A stretch of 64,000 nt of DNA from Ariolimax columbianus (lineage: Eukaryota > Mollusca > Gastropoda > Stylommatophora > Arionidae). This document shows, one piece after another, positions 35,990 to 48,450 of the stretch; position 1 is the first letter of the stretch, and the number at the start of each line of letters is the position of its first letter. The stretch covers positions 70,324,535 through 70,388,534 of the forward strand of contig JAVGWX010000007.1 in assembly GCA_036924085.1 (NCBI GenBank), read 5' to 3'. The notes under the pieces are model-generated. The model had not been told where the DNA came from. It saw only the letters and a list, made by a program, of their open reading frames with translations, and made no database searches. Both the position numbers and the translations under genes were made by a program.

Positions 35990-36200
35990 CGAGGATCATC
36001 AAAAGCGAGGAACAACGGGAGGAGCATCACGGAAATACCAGGCTAGGTACAAACAGATACACACACGCATCCAAGCACTGGTTTATGCGTCTTAATATCG
36101 CCCAAATTGACTACGGTCTGGGGTGGAATAGGCGCGCCTCCGCCAGTAGAAACTGGTGAGGCAAACACATAAAATAAAAAAAATAAAAAAAAAAAACCAG
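35990..36200 (+). mobile_element. Family E SINE-like element
   Basis: About 190 bp with CAAGCACTGGTTTATGCGTC, then GGAATAGGCGCGCCTCCGCC, then GTAGAAACTGGTGAGGCAAA, and an A-rich tail at 36168-36196. A reverse copy lies at 43715-43900 and a fragment at 27625. Confidence 0.65.
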
Positions 36201-36596
36201 ACGGCTATCAATTGAACTTGCCGCTAGGAGGGAAATCACTCGGTGGATTGAGTTGAAAACTCATTTTCAGATCATGTGAACTAAAGAAAAGTGCAACACA
36301 GTAGCTTATCTAATTTGCTTTTCCCATTGAATTCTTGTAGACGTTCAAAAAGTTCACAAATTGTTTAAATAAGCTACAGCTAAGTCAAGTTTTCTTTAAT
36401 GATCTTACCCAGTTGATACATTCTATTGGTAGAAATTTGTAATTTTCTAAGGCTATAGTTTGAACCTAGAACACCATCTTGTGTATATTTTTGAAGAAAT
36501 GCAAATGAAGTGTCTTGGAAAAATAACAGGAGATGACGAAGAAGGCATATGAGAGTAGGATGTCAGCATTTTATTTACTTCTTCTTCTTCTGCTTC

Positions 36597-36925
36597 TTCT
36601 TCTTCGTTCGTTCTCAATCTCCCACTACCAAACCCTGAAATGGCTTAAGTAGCAGAATGTGGTCCAGAGAACGGAATGCGTTGTGTCGTAGTTTACAGCT
36701 TTGCTGCGATATTTGCACCTTTAGGTCCAACACATCCGACTCCAGCAAGCATTTTTTGAGTACCGGGTTAGGATTCCCTCTTCGATCCCTTCTCCTTAGC
36801 CAGTCTGCCTTGCTGCAGCCTATAATCCAGGATCACCGCGTGGATGTGTAGAAGGGTCTTGGCAGCTATGGTTCGCTGGCCCTGACACTAGCAGTCAGCT
36901 ATGGGTCACTGACCACTGCAGCTCA
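36597..36925 (-). mobile_element. Family A copy
   Basis: Preceded on the left by a TTC tract (36580-36597), which is the (GAA)n tail on the minus strand. The body matches the 892-1252 copy up to CTGCAGCTCATGC, where the 31-bp array takes over. Confidence 0.8.
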
Positions 36926-38065
36926 TGCTCCTGTTACCAAGCCCTGAACGTTCTCAAACTCCAGTTACCAAGCTTTGAATGTTCTCAACTTCCTGTTACC
37001 AAGCCCTGAACGTTCTCAAACTCCTGTTATCAAGCCCTGAACATTCTCAAACTCCTGTTACCAAGACCTAAACGTTCTCAAACTCCTGTTACCAAGACCT
37101 GAACGTTCTCAAACTCCAGTTACCAAGCTTTGAATGTTCTCAACTTCCTGTTACCATGCCCTGAACGTTCTCAAACTCCTGTTACCAAGACCTGAACGTT
37201 CTCAAACTCCTGTTACCAAGACCTGAACATTCTCAAACTCCTGTTACCAAGACCTGAACGTTCTCAAACTCCTGTTACCAAGACCTGAACGTTCTCAAAC
37301 TCCTGTTACTAAGACCTGAACGTTCTCAAACTCCTGTTACCAAGACCTGAACGTTCTCAAACTCATGTTACTAAACTCTGAATGTTCTCAACTTCCTGTT
37401 ACCAAGACCTGAACGTTCTCAAACTCCTGTTACCAAGACCTGAACGTTCTAAAAACTCCTGTTACTAAACTCTGAATGTTCTCAACTTCCTGTTACCAAG
37501 TTCTGAACGTTCTCAAACTCCTGTTACCAAGCCCTAAACGTTCTCAAACTCCTGTTACCAAGACCTGAACGTTCTCAAACTCCTGTTACCAAGACTTGAA
37601 CGTTCTCAAACTCCTGTTACCAAGACCTGAACATTCTCAAACTCCTGTTACCAAGACCTGAACGTTCTGAAACTCCTGTTACCAAGACCTGAACGTTCTC
37701 AAACTCCTGTTACTAAACTCTGAATGTTCTCAACTTCCTGTTACCAAGTTCAGAACGTTGTCAAACTCCTGTTACCAAGACCTGAACGTTCTCAAACTCC
37801 TGTTACTAAACTCTGAATGTTCTCAACTTCCTGTTACCAAGCCCTGAACGTTCTCAAACTCCAGTTACCAAGCTTTGAATGTTCTCAACTTCCTGTTACC
37901 AAGCCCTGGACGTTCTCAAACTCCGGTTACCAAGCCCTGAATGTTCTCAACTTCCTGTTACCAAGCCCTGAACGTTCTCAAACTCCTGTTACCAAGCCCT
38001 GAATGTTCTCAACTTCCTGTTACCAAGTTCTGAACGTTCTCAAACTCCTGTTACCAAGCCCTGAA
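36926..38065. repeat. 31-bp minisatellite (family A 3' end), about 37 copies
   Basis: Unit GTTCTCAAACTCCTGTTACC plus AAGACCTGAAC, with a recurrent variant (TAAACTCTGAAT) that shows multi-unit amplification. It is homologous to the terminal segment of family A and leads straight into the next family A copy. Confidence 0.95.
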
Positions 38066-38310
38066 AAAGACTTTGCAAGTAGCAAGATGTCGTCTGCAGA
38101 ACATAATGTGTCGTGTTATAGTTTACAGCTTGACTATTTGCATCTTTCGATAAGACACATCCGACATCAGCAGACTTTTTTGGGTACCTGGTTAGCCATC
38201 CATCGTCGACCCATTCTCCTAATTCAATCTGCTCAGTTGCAGCCTGTTATCCAGGATCACTTCGTGGAGGTGTGCAAGGATCTTGGCAGCTCTGGTGCGC
38301 TGAAGAGAAC
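38066..38310 (-). mobile_element. Family A copy, 5'-truncated
   Basis: Continues in register from the last array unit (CCCTGAAAAAGACTTTGCAA) through GTTATAGTTTACAGCTTGAC to GATCTTGGCAGCTCTGGTGC, then stops. Confidence 0.8.
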
Positions 38311-38940
38311 AAAGGGCCCCCTAATAAATTCGAAGAAAGTTGCACTACAGTCATTTCACAAATCTTCTGTTTTAGATATAATCTTTGGCAGCATCTGAAC
38401 ATGTGATACGTGCTTTTCAAAATCAATGGCTCAAGTTACATTTCGTTCACTTGACTCAAAAATGTAATAATGATACTTTCTGGGCTAAATACAGGTAAAA
38501 GTTCACATGCAAACAAAACTGTAGAAAGAAATGGCAAAATGTGCAACTCCAGTTTTAATATTACCCGACTCCAATGCTAAAGTTTATCTAGGATTTCGCA
38601 GTATGAATTTGGTCAAATCTAAGTTGATAATTCAAATGGCACTAAAAAAGGTCCAAGACCAAAAAGTTGACAGATTGGATTAGAAAAGCACAATAAAAGT
38701 GGTAGTTGCTAATGATTACCAAAAAACGTTATACTAGCTATTGGTACAGTTACATATGGTCATGTTATGCGACTAGCGAGGTCTGTGCATGAATCTGGCA
38801 AGATCATCGTGGAATAGACATTGGCATTGATATTACTCGTTATAGCGTTATTGCAGGATTTCTGCCCTCAAATAGGTTGTTAGCTCGATCACAACCCTCT
38901 ATAATCTCCTTCAGCAACATGATTGGAAAGTTTAAGAGAT
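38311..38940. other. Intergenic, no gene supported
   Basis: AT-rich sequence with no recognisable domain. Confidence 0.4.
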
Positions 38941-38944
38941 CCTG

Positions 38945-39125
38945 CTGTTCTTCTACGTCTTCTTCTCTTTTTTCTGCCTCAGGGTTGTCCTAAAAAGGGT
39001 GTAATAGCGTTGCTCGGTTGCAGTATGTTTCCAGGGTAGTCACTTGGAGACGGAATAGGGTCTTGATCAGTTATGGGTCACTGACACTAATGCAATAAGC
39101 CAGCTATATCCACAGTTAGTAAGTT
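38945..39125 (-). mobile_element. Family C SINE-like element
   Basis: Second copy of the 22040-22200 family, with its TTC tract on the left. The two copies are about 95% identical by eye over 160 bp. Confidence 0.75.
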
Positions 39126-39159
39126 AACTCGGATACGAGTCTGGTGAATATCCAGCACA

Positions 39160-39450
39160 GCTATATTTAGTTGGGGTCGATGTGGTATGGTGATGTAAAG
39201 CACTCGCCTCTCAAAGCGATGAACAGAAACGGCGTGGGTTCGAGTGCCACAAGTTTCAAGCGACCCCCTGATCCCAAAGGAGCCCAGACTAGAGTGTCTG
39301 CATTCTGAATGACCTTGACTTATGTCTTTGCACTGGCTCAACGTAGTTCAGTACCAGAGCGTGAGGTTGATGACCACTGCAGCTTCTTCCTCACTACAAT
39401 CCAAACTCATCGCAACTTACATCATCAAGCCAAAACCATCTGATAGTTTC
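39160..39450 (+). repeat. Family F dispersed repeat, tRNA-like start
   Basis: Starts with a tRNA-like stretch (GATGTAAAGCACTCG..., box-B-like GGGTTCGAGTGCC at about 39237). The later part (39340-39420) matches 19480-19600. Confidence 0.4.
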
Positions 39451-39950
39451 GCCATCATCGCTTACGATGGGCACCTAACTTTTAAAAAAAATTTTCATTA
39501 GGATGAGGCTAATTTGTTATGGAAATAAAAGCCCTCAATGACCTTCATCCGAATCAAACCTGAATCTGCTTCAAAACTAAAGCCTGCCAAAGACCGCCCC
39601 ATTGCTCTTCCCGGTGACAGTGACGCCAGAGATGAGACACGTACAATACTAATTATATATCGTTTTGAGGCATATAGAACATGGCAGGACATTGTCAAAG
39701 TAAATCTGCTAATTATTTTTCATGCACAAACAATGCTGTAAGTTATTTACCAAATGTTCATTTTACTTCTCTCTTTCAACATAGCACAAAAAATTAACAT
39801 TTCCTCTCTGTCGGCATTTTCAGCTGTAGGGCACATAAAATTGTTATAACCATCAAAAGATGGAATGTCTCATTAAGTTCGGAAGAGATTTAAAAAAAAA
39901 TTGTTCCACCATTTGGCTAGATTGTCTCGTTGGTCTACCTCGGCTTGTCC
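39451..39950. other. Intergenic, no gene supported
   Basis: Nothing recognisable; short frames only. Confidence 0.4.
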
Positions 39951-39954
39951 TTCT

Positions 39955-40190
39955 CAAATTCAATGTTCCCACCTAATGCACGACTCTCATATTCCATGTT
40001 CCCACCTAATGCACGACTCTCATATTCCATGTTCCCACCCAATGCACGACTCTCATACTCCATGTTCCCACCTAATGCACGACTCTCATATTCCATATTC
40101 CCATCTAATATACGACTGTCATATTTCATGTTCCCACCTAATGCACGATTCTCATATTCCATGTTCCTACCAAATACACGACTGCGCATG
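39955..40190. repeat. 33-bp tandem repeat, about seven copies
   Basis: Unit with TCATATTCCATGTTCCCACC and TAATGCACGACTC. The period is a multiple of three, so frames stay open; these are not genes. Confidence 0.95.
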
Positions 40191-41075
40191 TAAGCTTGCA
40201 TCCACAATGCATCAGGTGCAGCGTTACTTCAACTTTCCATCAACAAACTAAGCGTCGATCTCAATTGCGGAACTCATAAACCTGCCAACACATGTCTCCA
40301 TAGTTCTTGTGTTAGCATAAGCGCAACTTTGGCTTGCCTGGCGTATCATGTAAAAAGCATGAGTTCAAATCTACAGACCAGTCTATCTGCTCAGACTGTA
40401 TTGACGACGAGTGGACAATCTATTTACAAATTGGCGGTGTTAAAAAAAAAAATTCGTCGACGGGATTTTAATGTAAATTAAAATACGCGCAAAGAAATAA
40501 TGTGTGTGCGTGTGTGTGGTAGATTGAATCTACACGGGTTTAAATTGTTAGCCTTGTAGACCTACGGTTCACTAAGTGTAAGCAAATAGAGCTCTTGGCT
40601 TTTCAATCAGGCTTACGGTTTGTTCCACACAGTTATATCTAGTTTGCTGAAACCGCAGATACCTTTAGCGATGCGAGCCTCGCCGTGTCAAGGGCTACCA
40701 GGCCGGCACTGTCATTACTGATAAAAAGAAAATATTGCAAACTATTTCACGTCATGAAACGTGGTCAAATGACTGTAATCAGCTAATAGTTGTACAAACT
40801 GACAACAGTTGCGCAGTGACATGCTTTATTTTTTTTCTCATTTCAAAATTGTGAGCGTGTGCAATTAATTATTTCACATATATGTTACACTATAATTGCG
40901 GAACTGGATATTTCATGAATTGAACAAATATCCGCCCTATGGATGAACTGATCGTTTTTGCCTATCCATTTCACTTACGCGTCAAAACTCGTTTCTTTTC
41001 ACATTCACCTCAATCATAACTCTTAGCATAACTGTAACGTTAACTTTAACAATAACAAGAGAAGAAATCCGTTCA
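40191..41075. other. Intergenic, no gene supported
   Basis: Contains a possible box-B-like GAGTTCAAATCTAC near 40362 but no matching box A. Confidence 0.35.
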
Positions 41076-41315
41076 AGTAATAGACAGAAAACCATTTAGA
41101 GAAATGGACAGAAAACCAGTTCACGAAATGAACAGAAAACCAGTTAAGGGAATGAACAGAAAACAAGTTAAGGGAATGAACAGAATACCAGTTAAGGTTA
41201 AGGGAAGGATAGAATCACCTGCTAACGGAATAAACAATACAAAAATAAAAACATCCACGGAATGTTCAGAAAACCAGTTAATAGACAGAAAACCAGTTAA
41301 AGAGTGACCAAAAAA
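41076..41315. repeat. 24-bp tandem repeat
   Basis: Irregular units around AACAGAAAACCAGTTAAGGG. The 67-aa frame over it repeats MNRKPVKG and is an artefact. Confidence 0.85.
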
Positions 41316-42055
41316 CCAGTTCACGCAATGGAAACAATATCAGTTCTTGTATGAGCACAAACCCTGCTCACTAAAGAGATAGACAAGCAGTTCATAGAAT
41401 GTATACAGGGCCATCCACAAAGTGGGCAGAGATGTTGCCCATTTCAGGAAATTGTCATTTTCGCTATTACTGTTTTAACATATACATTGAACCTCAACTG
41501 TGAATGTACTTGGTGGCCAAAGTGGTCTTGAGCTAGACCTAAAAGTAGTTCCAGTAATGCATGTAAGATTACAAGATTAAGTCTCATTTATTACCTTCCT
41601 ACGCATGGCCATAACCTCCTCAGCTGGACATGGTAGCGGTCAATCGACACAACGGGCCTTTGACGCCTACGAGAACATTATTATTATTATTACAAGAGAT
41701 CTAGTAGCAATATCATCAGACGTGATTATGTTTATGTGAAGAGTGCTTGAACATCAGAAATGTGTATTTATAGGAATTCCAACCAAAGGTCAATCATGTC
41801 TCTGGACTAGCTAGCAAGTCTCACATGGTTATTGGATTAACTAAACCCTTAAATAATGAATCTTACCATTTGAAGATCGTTGCCCGTTATCTACAAGAAA
41901 AAATCGGTCCAGCTGGGTATCTGGATTTCTATGAGGGCAGAAAAGCCAGCTAGGAAAGACTCATCACACCTGACCTCATTTGATAGCTGACTAGTACAGC
42001 GAAGTCTCTCACACTTCATCCCGACGGCAAAGCAGGCAGTGGAACTATTTTAACC
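41316..42055. other. Intergenic, no gene supported
   Basis: A short ATT microsatellite lies at 41680-41695; nothing else. Confidence 0.4.
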
Positions 42056-42059
42056 TTTG

Positions 42060-43590
42060 ACCTTGAAGTAAATGTTATACTCTTTCTTTTAAATGAATCA
42101 ATCCATCCCGTTCAGCTCCCTGTGGAGCATACGCTGTCAACAAATACACGTCAAGCATTATTGTCTTGAGCCATTCGTTCTAGCCCTATCTTCATGTCTG
42201 TCCTAATTGCTTTATGTTAGCATCGAGCTCCGTTTTCAATGCGTGTTTTGGGTTTCCTCTGCCTTGGGGATTCCAGACCAGAGACTGTCTTGTAATGCTA
42301 TCAGCTGGTTTTCTTGATATGTATCCTACTCAACGCCAGCTCCTTCTCCTCAGCTATTCCACTGATGTCTGTCTGATTCTTCTCAGCAGTTCCACTTGAG
42401 TGATCTTGTCATTCCTTTTCAATCAATTATACATCGGCATTCATTTATGAAAGTACGTACTTTCTTGTTCATCTTATGTTTGTTGTTTCCAATGTTTCAG
42501 AATCGTAAATATAGACTTTGCATTTGGGATGAAGTTTTCTATATTTGTTGGATTTAATTTCTTCTGATTTCCATAAGTTCCTCAATGCAATGGAAGTTCC
42601 TCTCGTCTTTTATATTCATATTTTAATATCTCTAACTGTAACTCCTACTTTGTCTCTATTGCGTCCAAGATATTTGAATAAGACGTGTCTTGTAAGAGTG
42701 CGTCTCCCAACATATCCCGACTGTCGTTAGTCGGAATTATTCTCAAAATCTTTGTTTTTTTCTCCGTGTGTTAGTTCTAGTTTATGTGACCTCCGATCAA
42801 GTATACTTATTTACGGCTCGCATTTTACATCTGATTTTGGTTACTGAAAGAATAATTATTCTCAGATAGCATATGGTCTCTACATAATCTTTTTTAATCG
42901 AAAGATTTTTTGTTCTTTTCTTAGCTGCTCATCATTGGCCTCTTTTAATTTCTCTAGAATGATCTTGTGAAATATTTGCCCTGGCATTGATAGCATTCCT
43001 CAATAATGTGTACAGTTCTGCCGAAGACGGATGTGTCGGACCGAAAGGTGCAAATATCGCAGTCAAACTGTAAACTAGCGACACAACGCATTCCGTTCTC
43101 CGGACTACATCCTGCTACTTGCAAAGCCCTGTTCAGGACTTGGTAGCGGGAGATTGAGAATGAACGCAGAAGAAGAAGAATATGTGTACAGGGGCGTAGA
43201 TCTCCCTCCTTTGAGTGCATATAACCTTCCTTCAATTCTGCTGGAATTTCTTCTCTTTCACAAACTTTGTCTAGGAATTTGTATAATATATCTTCGCAAG
43301 TGTTAATGTCCGCTTTTGTTTCTTCTGCTATGATCCAATCAGGACCAGTGGCTTAACCATCTCTCAGTAGCAATAGGGCTTTCTGTATTTCTCGATTGTT
43401 TGGTATAGAACAATTAACATGCAGTCCTGTTACTGCCAATTACATGTTTGGGAGATCTTGGAAAGTTGGTCTATTTAAAAGATCTTCTAAGTGTTCTACC
43501 ATCACTTCAGCTGCTTATTTGAGCTGCAAATCATAATTTCCTTATTTATCTTTAATACAGCCATTACCTTGCACATATTTCCCACTTAGT
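42060..43590 (-). pseudogene. RTE-like LINE fossil, split by family A
   Basis: From high to low coordinates on the minus strand: VEHLEDLLNRPTF and ATGPDWIIAEETKADI (about 43500-43330), IPAELKEGYMHSKEGDLRPC (about 43250-43195), GMLSMPGQIFHKIILEKLKE and ANDEQLRKEQ (about 43000-42920). These are followed by DIKI.IQKTRGT..ALRNLW (about 42620) and RRRSW..VGYISRKPADSITR near 42330. The central motifs A to C are deleted. A family A copy sits at 43016-43181 and the reading continues across it. Confidence 0.8.
43016..43181 (+). mobile_element. Family A, 5'-truncated, with tail and 10-bp duplication
   Basis: Sense orientation: the body starts at GACGGATGTGTCGGACC, ends GATTGAGAATGAACGCAG, and is followed by GAAGAAGAAGAA. 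ATGTGTACAG occurs at 43006-43015 and 43182-43191 on either side. This copy fixes the structure of the family: 5' truncation, (GAA)n tail and target duplication. Confidence 0.88.
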
Positions 43591-43714
43591 TTCTTGTTGT
43601 ACATCTTTACTATATTTACTTTTTCTGCCCCCTTCTCTGTCTTTTTTGTCAACTCATCCATATATTTCCTCATGTCTCATCTGATGCCTTTCCTTACTTC
43701 TCTGTTTTTTGTTA

Positions 43715-43900
43715 TCTTTATTTTATGTATTTGGCTCACTAGTTTCTACTGGTGGAGGTGCGCCTATTCCACCCCAGACCGTTGTCAACTGGGCGATATT
43801 AAGACGCATAAACCAGTGCTTCGATGTATGTGTGCATCTGTATGTACCTATGCTAGGTTTGTGCGCTCTCAGACGCCAGACCAACCAAAGTGCAATGGAA
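43715..43900 (-). mobile_element. Family E SINE-like element
   Basis: Reverse copy of 35990-36200. On the minus strand it has TTTATGCGTCTTAATATCGC, GGAATAGGCGCACCTCCACC and GTAGAAACTAGTGAGCC, then an A-rich tail to about 43712. Confidence 0.65.
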
Positions 43901-44363
43901 GGGTCTCACCCTGAGGGCCCGTGTGAAAGTTGAGCAAGAGTGTGACTGTAGGACAGAGTCAAATGAAACAGAGTGAGGTGGGAAGAGAGAGAAGCCAGAC
44001 TAACTCAGAGTTACTTCTCTGTTGACATCATTGCATCTTTTATTTACTCTGGCTATAGTATTTCTGAGTATAAAAGTAAAAATGAAAGATTCCCTTAGCA
44101 CGAACGTGGGAATGCTTCTTTTCAAATCCGTCTTCTTCATTTTTCTTTCCTGTATCTTTACTATAGTTTATGTCTCTAAACATGCTTTATGTCGGCATTC
44201 TATTTTTCTTGAAACTTCCTCACAACTCTAGTTTTTTCAATTGCCAAATTGTCCACTGTATCCTTTATTTCTTAAAGATGTAGAAACAAACACATTTGAT
44301 ATCGTGACTTTAAATGTATCTTATATAATTTTCACTGATTTTCTTGCCCTATGTGTTCAGTTA
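43901..44363. other. Intergenic, no gene supported
   Basis: Open frames at 44022-44231 and 44241-44477 carry no known motif. Confidence 0.35.
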
Positions 44364-44880
44364 TCATGCCCATCCACCCATAGGCATCTCAGTCTCTGTA
44401 AACCACACGCGTGGCGCCCTGTAAGTTTTGTCAAGCTCTGTCTCCTGTATTTCAAAACTGTCTGCTTTTGGCTGTAGAGGCCGATCCGCGAGTGACAGTC
44501 TCTGCCACAGATTGTACAACCATATTGAGGAGACGTGCTTGCCTGGCTGTTCCTTGATCTCTTCAGTCTTTTTTCTTTTCTCTGCAGCCGGAAGATCTCT
44601 ACGAGCGTCAGCAGTCACTATGGCCCCTCCAACTGTCTGTCTCTAGATAGCTCGATCCTGAGCAATTTCTTTGCAGCCCTCGGGTGTGATGTCACATAAT
44701 ATGATGTCTCTCTTGCATGTGTCCTTAAATCACAGCGTGGGACGGCCGATTCTTCTAACCCCGATTGCAAGCTGTCCATTAAGGGTTTTCTTTTGCAGTC
44801 TCTCGTCTTCCATGAGATAAAAATGTCCCAACCACCGTAGACCTCGCTGGCTCAACATCAAGTACATGATGTGAGTGTTT
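44364..44880 (-). pseudogene. LINE C-terminal fossil and 3' region
   Basis: On the minus strand: RGLRWLGHFYLMEDERLQKK, then NGQLAIGVRRIGRPTL near 44760, then DTCKRDI and GTARDR-like text, and finally TYRAPRVWFTE near 44410. The LRWLGH...GRP order is the C-terminal signature of RTE-like LINE proteins. The last part recurs at 35400-35590. Broken by stops. Confidence 0.7.
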
Positions 44881-45715
44881 GCTCTCAGTTCTTGGAGAAT
44901 AAACTGACTTTGTTTGTAACGGTATATACTTCACAGAGAGGTGAACACCGTTAAGAAGGGCAAACTTGCGGCAGAATTATGTGATGAAATGTATCTTGTC
45001 CATGATTTCAAATAAGTCTAATATGTAAAGGTTCATGAAGAAGAAAAGCAGGTGCTGTGGTAGGAGATGAAGTGTTAGGGACAACATTGTGCCGCGCTCT
45101 TTTATATGTGAGTTCGAGTTGACAGGTCTTCTTCATCGCTACATTTACTTCCATAACTTAGCGCTTAGTCAGGTAACTGTTTTTACAACTAGGTTAATTG
45201 TAACTATTTGACACAGTTAAAAATTATAATCTGTTGTTGAACATCAAAATGTACCTTCTGTGACACAGGAACGAGTACTACGGTGTTAGATAAGAGATAT
45301 CCTGGGTTACCAATCACACTCGGACTGAGAGAAGCCTTGGAGAAGACAGGTTCTATATGGTGACAGTGTGTAAACATTGTCAGGATAAGTCAATGACACC
45401 AGTTATTACGTGACAAATATAATCTGATCACGTGATGCTGTTCAAAGAGGTTCAAGGCCGATACAGCGTAGGCACTTGTTATGTCACATTCTTCACATCG
45501 TCGTTGCATGAGTTGGATTGACTCTGGGTCGCTATGTTAATTAAACATACATAAATATGCTATTGTTACATGTACAACAAATTGAAACTTGGACAGATGA
45601 CAAGTGTCCATATGGGGAGCATACCATGACGCGAAACATAACCTACTAAACTTCACGCTCGTGCGCTTATGCAGGAAGTGCGAGGACAATACTGGCCTCG
45701 CGAGACAGATACTAT
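44881..45715. other. Intergenic, no gene supported
   Basis: No recognisable domain or repeat. Confidence 0.4.
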
Positions 45716-45719
45716 CAGA

Positions 45720-45905
45720 TGATGAGCCGAAAAAAGAGGAAGAAGAAGAAACAGAATAAGAATACGAAGATGAAAAAGAAGAAGAAAGAATGTAAGAAAA
45801 TGAAGAAGCTGAAAAAAGAAGACAAAATGAAAAAGAAGAAAACAAAGAAGAACAATAAAAAAATTTTTTATGTCGAAGAGAAAGAAGAAAAAGAATATAT
45901 GTAAA
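45720..45905. repeat. GAA-rich purine stretch
   Basis: Plus strand AAGAAGAAGAAGAAAC and similar for about 180 bp. The Lys-rich frame over it is an artefact. Confidence 0.85.
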
Positions 45906-45914
45906 AGTATTTAC

Positions 45915-46165
45915 GTAGGCACAGTGGTTAGCGAACTGGCTTCCCGCCTGAGTGGTCCTGGGTTCATTCCCCAGATGAGGTTGTAATGTTTATTTTGCAG
46001 ACCGCAATGGATCCCGGGTTGACCCAACCTTAAATGGGTACCAGTTGGGTCCGGGACGTAAAAGCGGCGAGGGAGAGGAGATGGCTACCTCCCTTATATA
46101 ACCGAGCCTTTGAAATGTGAGATCGCTAAGGCAGAAATGCTATGGGTTACTTTACTTTACTTTTT
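45915..46165 (+). mobile_element. tRNA-derived SINE
   Basis: Box-A-like AGGCACAGTGGTTAGCG and box-B-like GGTTCATTCCCC sit about 35 bp apart at 45917-45973. A body (GATCCCGGGTTGACCCAACC) and an ACTTT-repeat tail (ACTTTACTTTACTTTTT) follow. No acceptor pairing, so not a tRNA gene. Confidence 0.65.
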
Positions 46166-46759
46166 ATTCATACTGCTGTCGGTGTTGAAGTGTTAGAAAC
46201 CCCCTTGTAAGTTTGTGTTGCCAGTTCTCGTCCCCATTGCCTTCAGTATCTTAACAGGAATGTTAAGTAACGGGAACTCCACTGACCATTTTCTACACAC
46301 ATGCTCTGATTGCTATATTGTTGCTGCATTTCATTTGGCTTTGTCGTGGTTGATCAGTCAATTGCTTGTCGTAAACCTTTATATAGGTTTCTGTTCGGAA
46401 CATCGTAATGATACGGTCACTCCCCACCGATATCTGCTATGTGAGCATCGTTTGGTGAGCCTCACGCGTAGGAAATGAATTCCACTGTACAGGCGTTCAT
46501 TAATCTCCTCCCTGCTCTTCTCTTTGTCTGCTCAAATAAGGAGAATGTCTTGTCAGAAAAGAAACTGCAGATAATGAAGAAAAGTATCATACTATATGAA
46601 GCACTATGTTTAATAGGAAAAGAATGACTTGCTGCAAACAACTATATACTATTAGGATTATATATACATTTTTATGCATGCGAGGTCAAGGCGCAACCTT
46701 TATATTAAAATGTAAATTTACATTAATATATTTAAGTGACTGTTTTACTTCCTCACCAA

Positions 46760-46760
46760 T

Positions 46761-46834
<74 letters not shown>

Positions 46835-46950
46835 CTGTGTGTGTGTGTGTGTGTTTGGATGTATGTATATATAGAAAGAGACAGAAAGACAGAGAGAAAT
46901 AGAGAGAGAGAGAGAGAGAGAAAGAAATAGAAAGAAAGAAAGAGAGTCCC
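46760..46950. repeat. (TA)n, (TG)n and (GA)n microsatellite
   Basis: Compound simple repeat of about 190 bp. Confidence 0.95.
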
Positions 46951-47505
46951 AAAAGAGATGATTTATGCGATCACCTCCTTAGTTAAGCTTCTTCTGCAGT
47001 CCAGGACAAGCACAGTTTGGAGTTTTGTTTTTATTAGTTAAAATGCATAAATATGAATAGTTGCTTTCGGATGAATGAAACTATATATATATATATTGTG
47101 AGTAAACATGAACTAAATCACGAGTGTTGGATTCAAGGGAATAAAGAACAGGGGCACTGTTGCCTCCGAAGTATGTCGTAATGGGCAGTGAAAGGAAGTG
47201 GGGCTTGTTGCCTCATCATGCAAAACTAATTTCAACAGAACTACCACAACAAAAGTAAATTAATGTGCTATGGTACATGTCTCATGTAAATGGTTCTTCT
47301 CCTTCTTCTTCTTTTTCTTCTTCTTCTTCTTCTTTTTCTTCTCGTTTACCCACGATTTGTTTGTTATGCTTACACATGAAATTATCTTCTCTGAATTAAG
47401 ATTGGTGGAGATGTCTTCTAGTATTTGAAACAGCTTTGTGTGGAGGATTGTCTCCGTGGGTCAATGCTCAGTGCGCAATTGCATAAGCATATAACAGTCT
47501 GGAAA
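46951..47505. other. Intergenic, with a TTC tract
   Basis: A (TTC)n tract lies at 47294-47345. No family A, B or C body is next to it. Confidence 0.5.
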
Positions 47506-47509
47506 GACA

Positions 47510-47705
47510 TGTGCAACTATCTGTTCTGATAATACACATAGACGATTGAACCAATTTCTAGCTTGTAAGAGACCATTCTATCTGTTCTGCTAATACATTG
47601 GACGATTGAACCAATTTCTAGCTTGTAAGAGACCATTCTATCTGTTCTGCTAATACATGTGGACGATTGAACCAATTTCTAGCTTGTAAGTGACCATTCT
47701 ATCTG
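47510..47705. repeat. 60-bp tandem repeat, about three copies
   Basis: Units with TCTGTTCTGCTAATACAT, GACGATTGAACCAATTTC and TAGCTTGTAAGAGACCATTC. Nearly identical. Confidence 0.9.
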
Positions 47706-48440
47706 TTATGTTCAATTCTCATGCGGAACGGACTCACTTGCTCCTAAAAGTGACTGATTACTAAAGTATTCCAATGTTTTGCAAGTAGCGAAATATAAAC
47801 CAGGCGACAAAGATAAACTAAGTATGTATAAATTATGTAACATAGATGAAATATAACTTTGTAGTACAATGGATGGATAGTCAGTGTTGGGTCGACATTA
47901 TACAATGTGGTTGAACTATGGTTTGGAGATGTTTGAGTCTCACCACGCGCTTAAACAATCTAGCTATTCGTTCACAAAATTCGTTCACAAAATACGTTCT
48001 CTTTTTGAAGTATTGTTTAAACTGATAATTTTCCAGTTTAAAATGTATTGTTCCTTTATATCTGAACAATCTTTAACCATATCCTTTACCTGCTATCGCT
48101 AGTAACATTTTTACGTATAGATCAGTTCAAAGAAAAACAGTAGTCCGATAAATATTCATCAAGAACAAAGAACAACATGACAACAAATTTTGAACTGATC
48201 ATAACGATATATTTGTAGTTCTTGGAGAAAGCCTTTTGTTGGTCTGTGTCAAGTGACCCATATACTGGTTATTATCAATATTTTTGTTTTCAGTTTTACT
48301 GCATCCTCTCTGATTTGTTTTGACTCCTATTTGTTATTAATCATTTCTTCTTGTTTACCACTCTCCCGTGGTTCCTGCGTTTTTCTTTTTTTTTCTTTCA
48401 TCTTTATCTCTACATGTCCTAGTGACTTGTATATATTGTT
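47706..48440. other. Intergenic, no gene supported
   Basis: AT-rich; short frames only. Confidence 0.4.
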
Positions 48441-48450
48441 TCCACCATAT

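Noticed and set aside
36926..38065. CRISPR-like direct repeats
   Set aside because: Units are contiguous with no unique spacers, and the genome is eukaryotic. The unit is a piece of family A. The same applies to 11733-12262 and to the 19-bp array at the window end.
45719..45904. Lys-rich 61-aa frame
   Set aside because: Translation of a GAA repeat.
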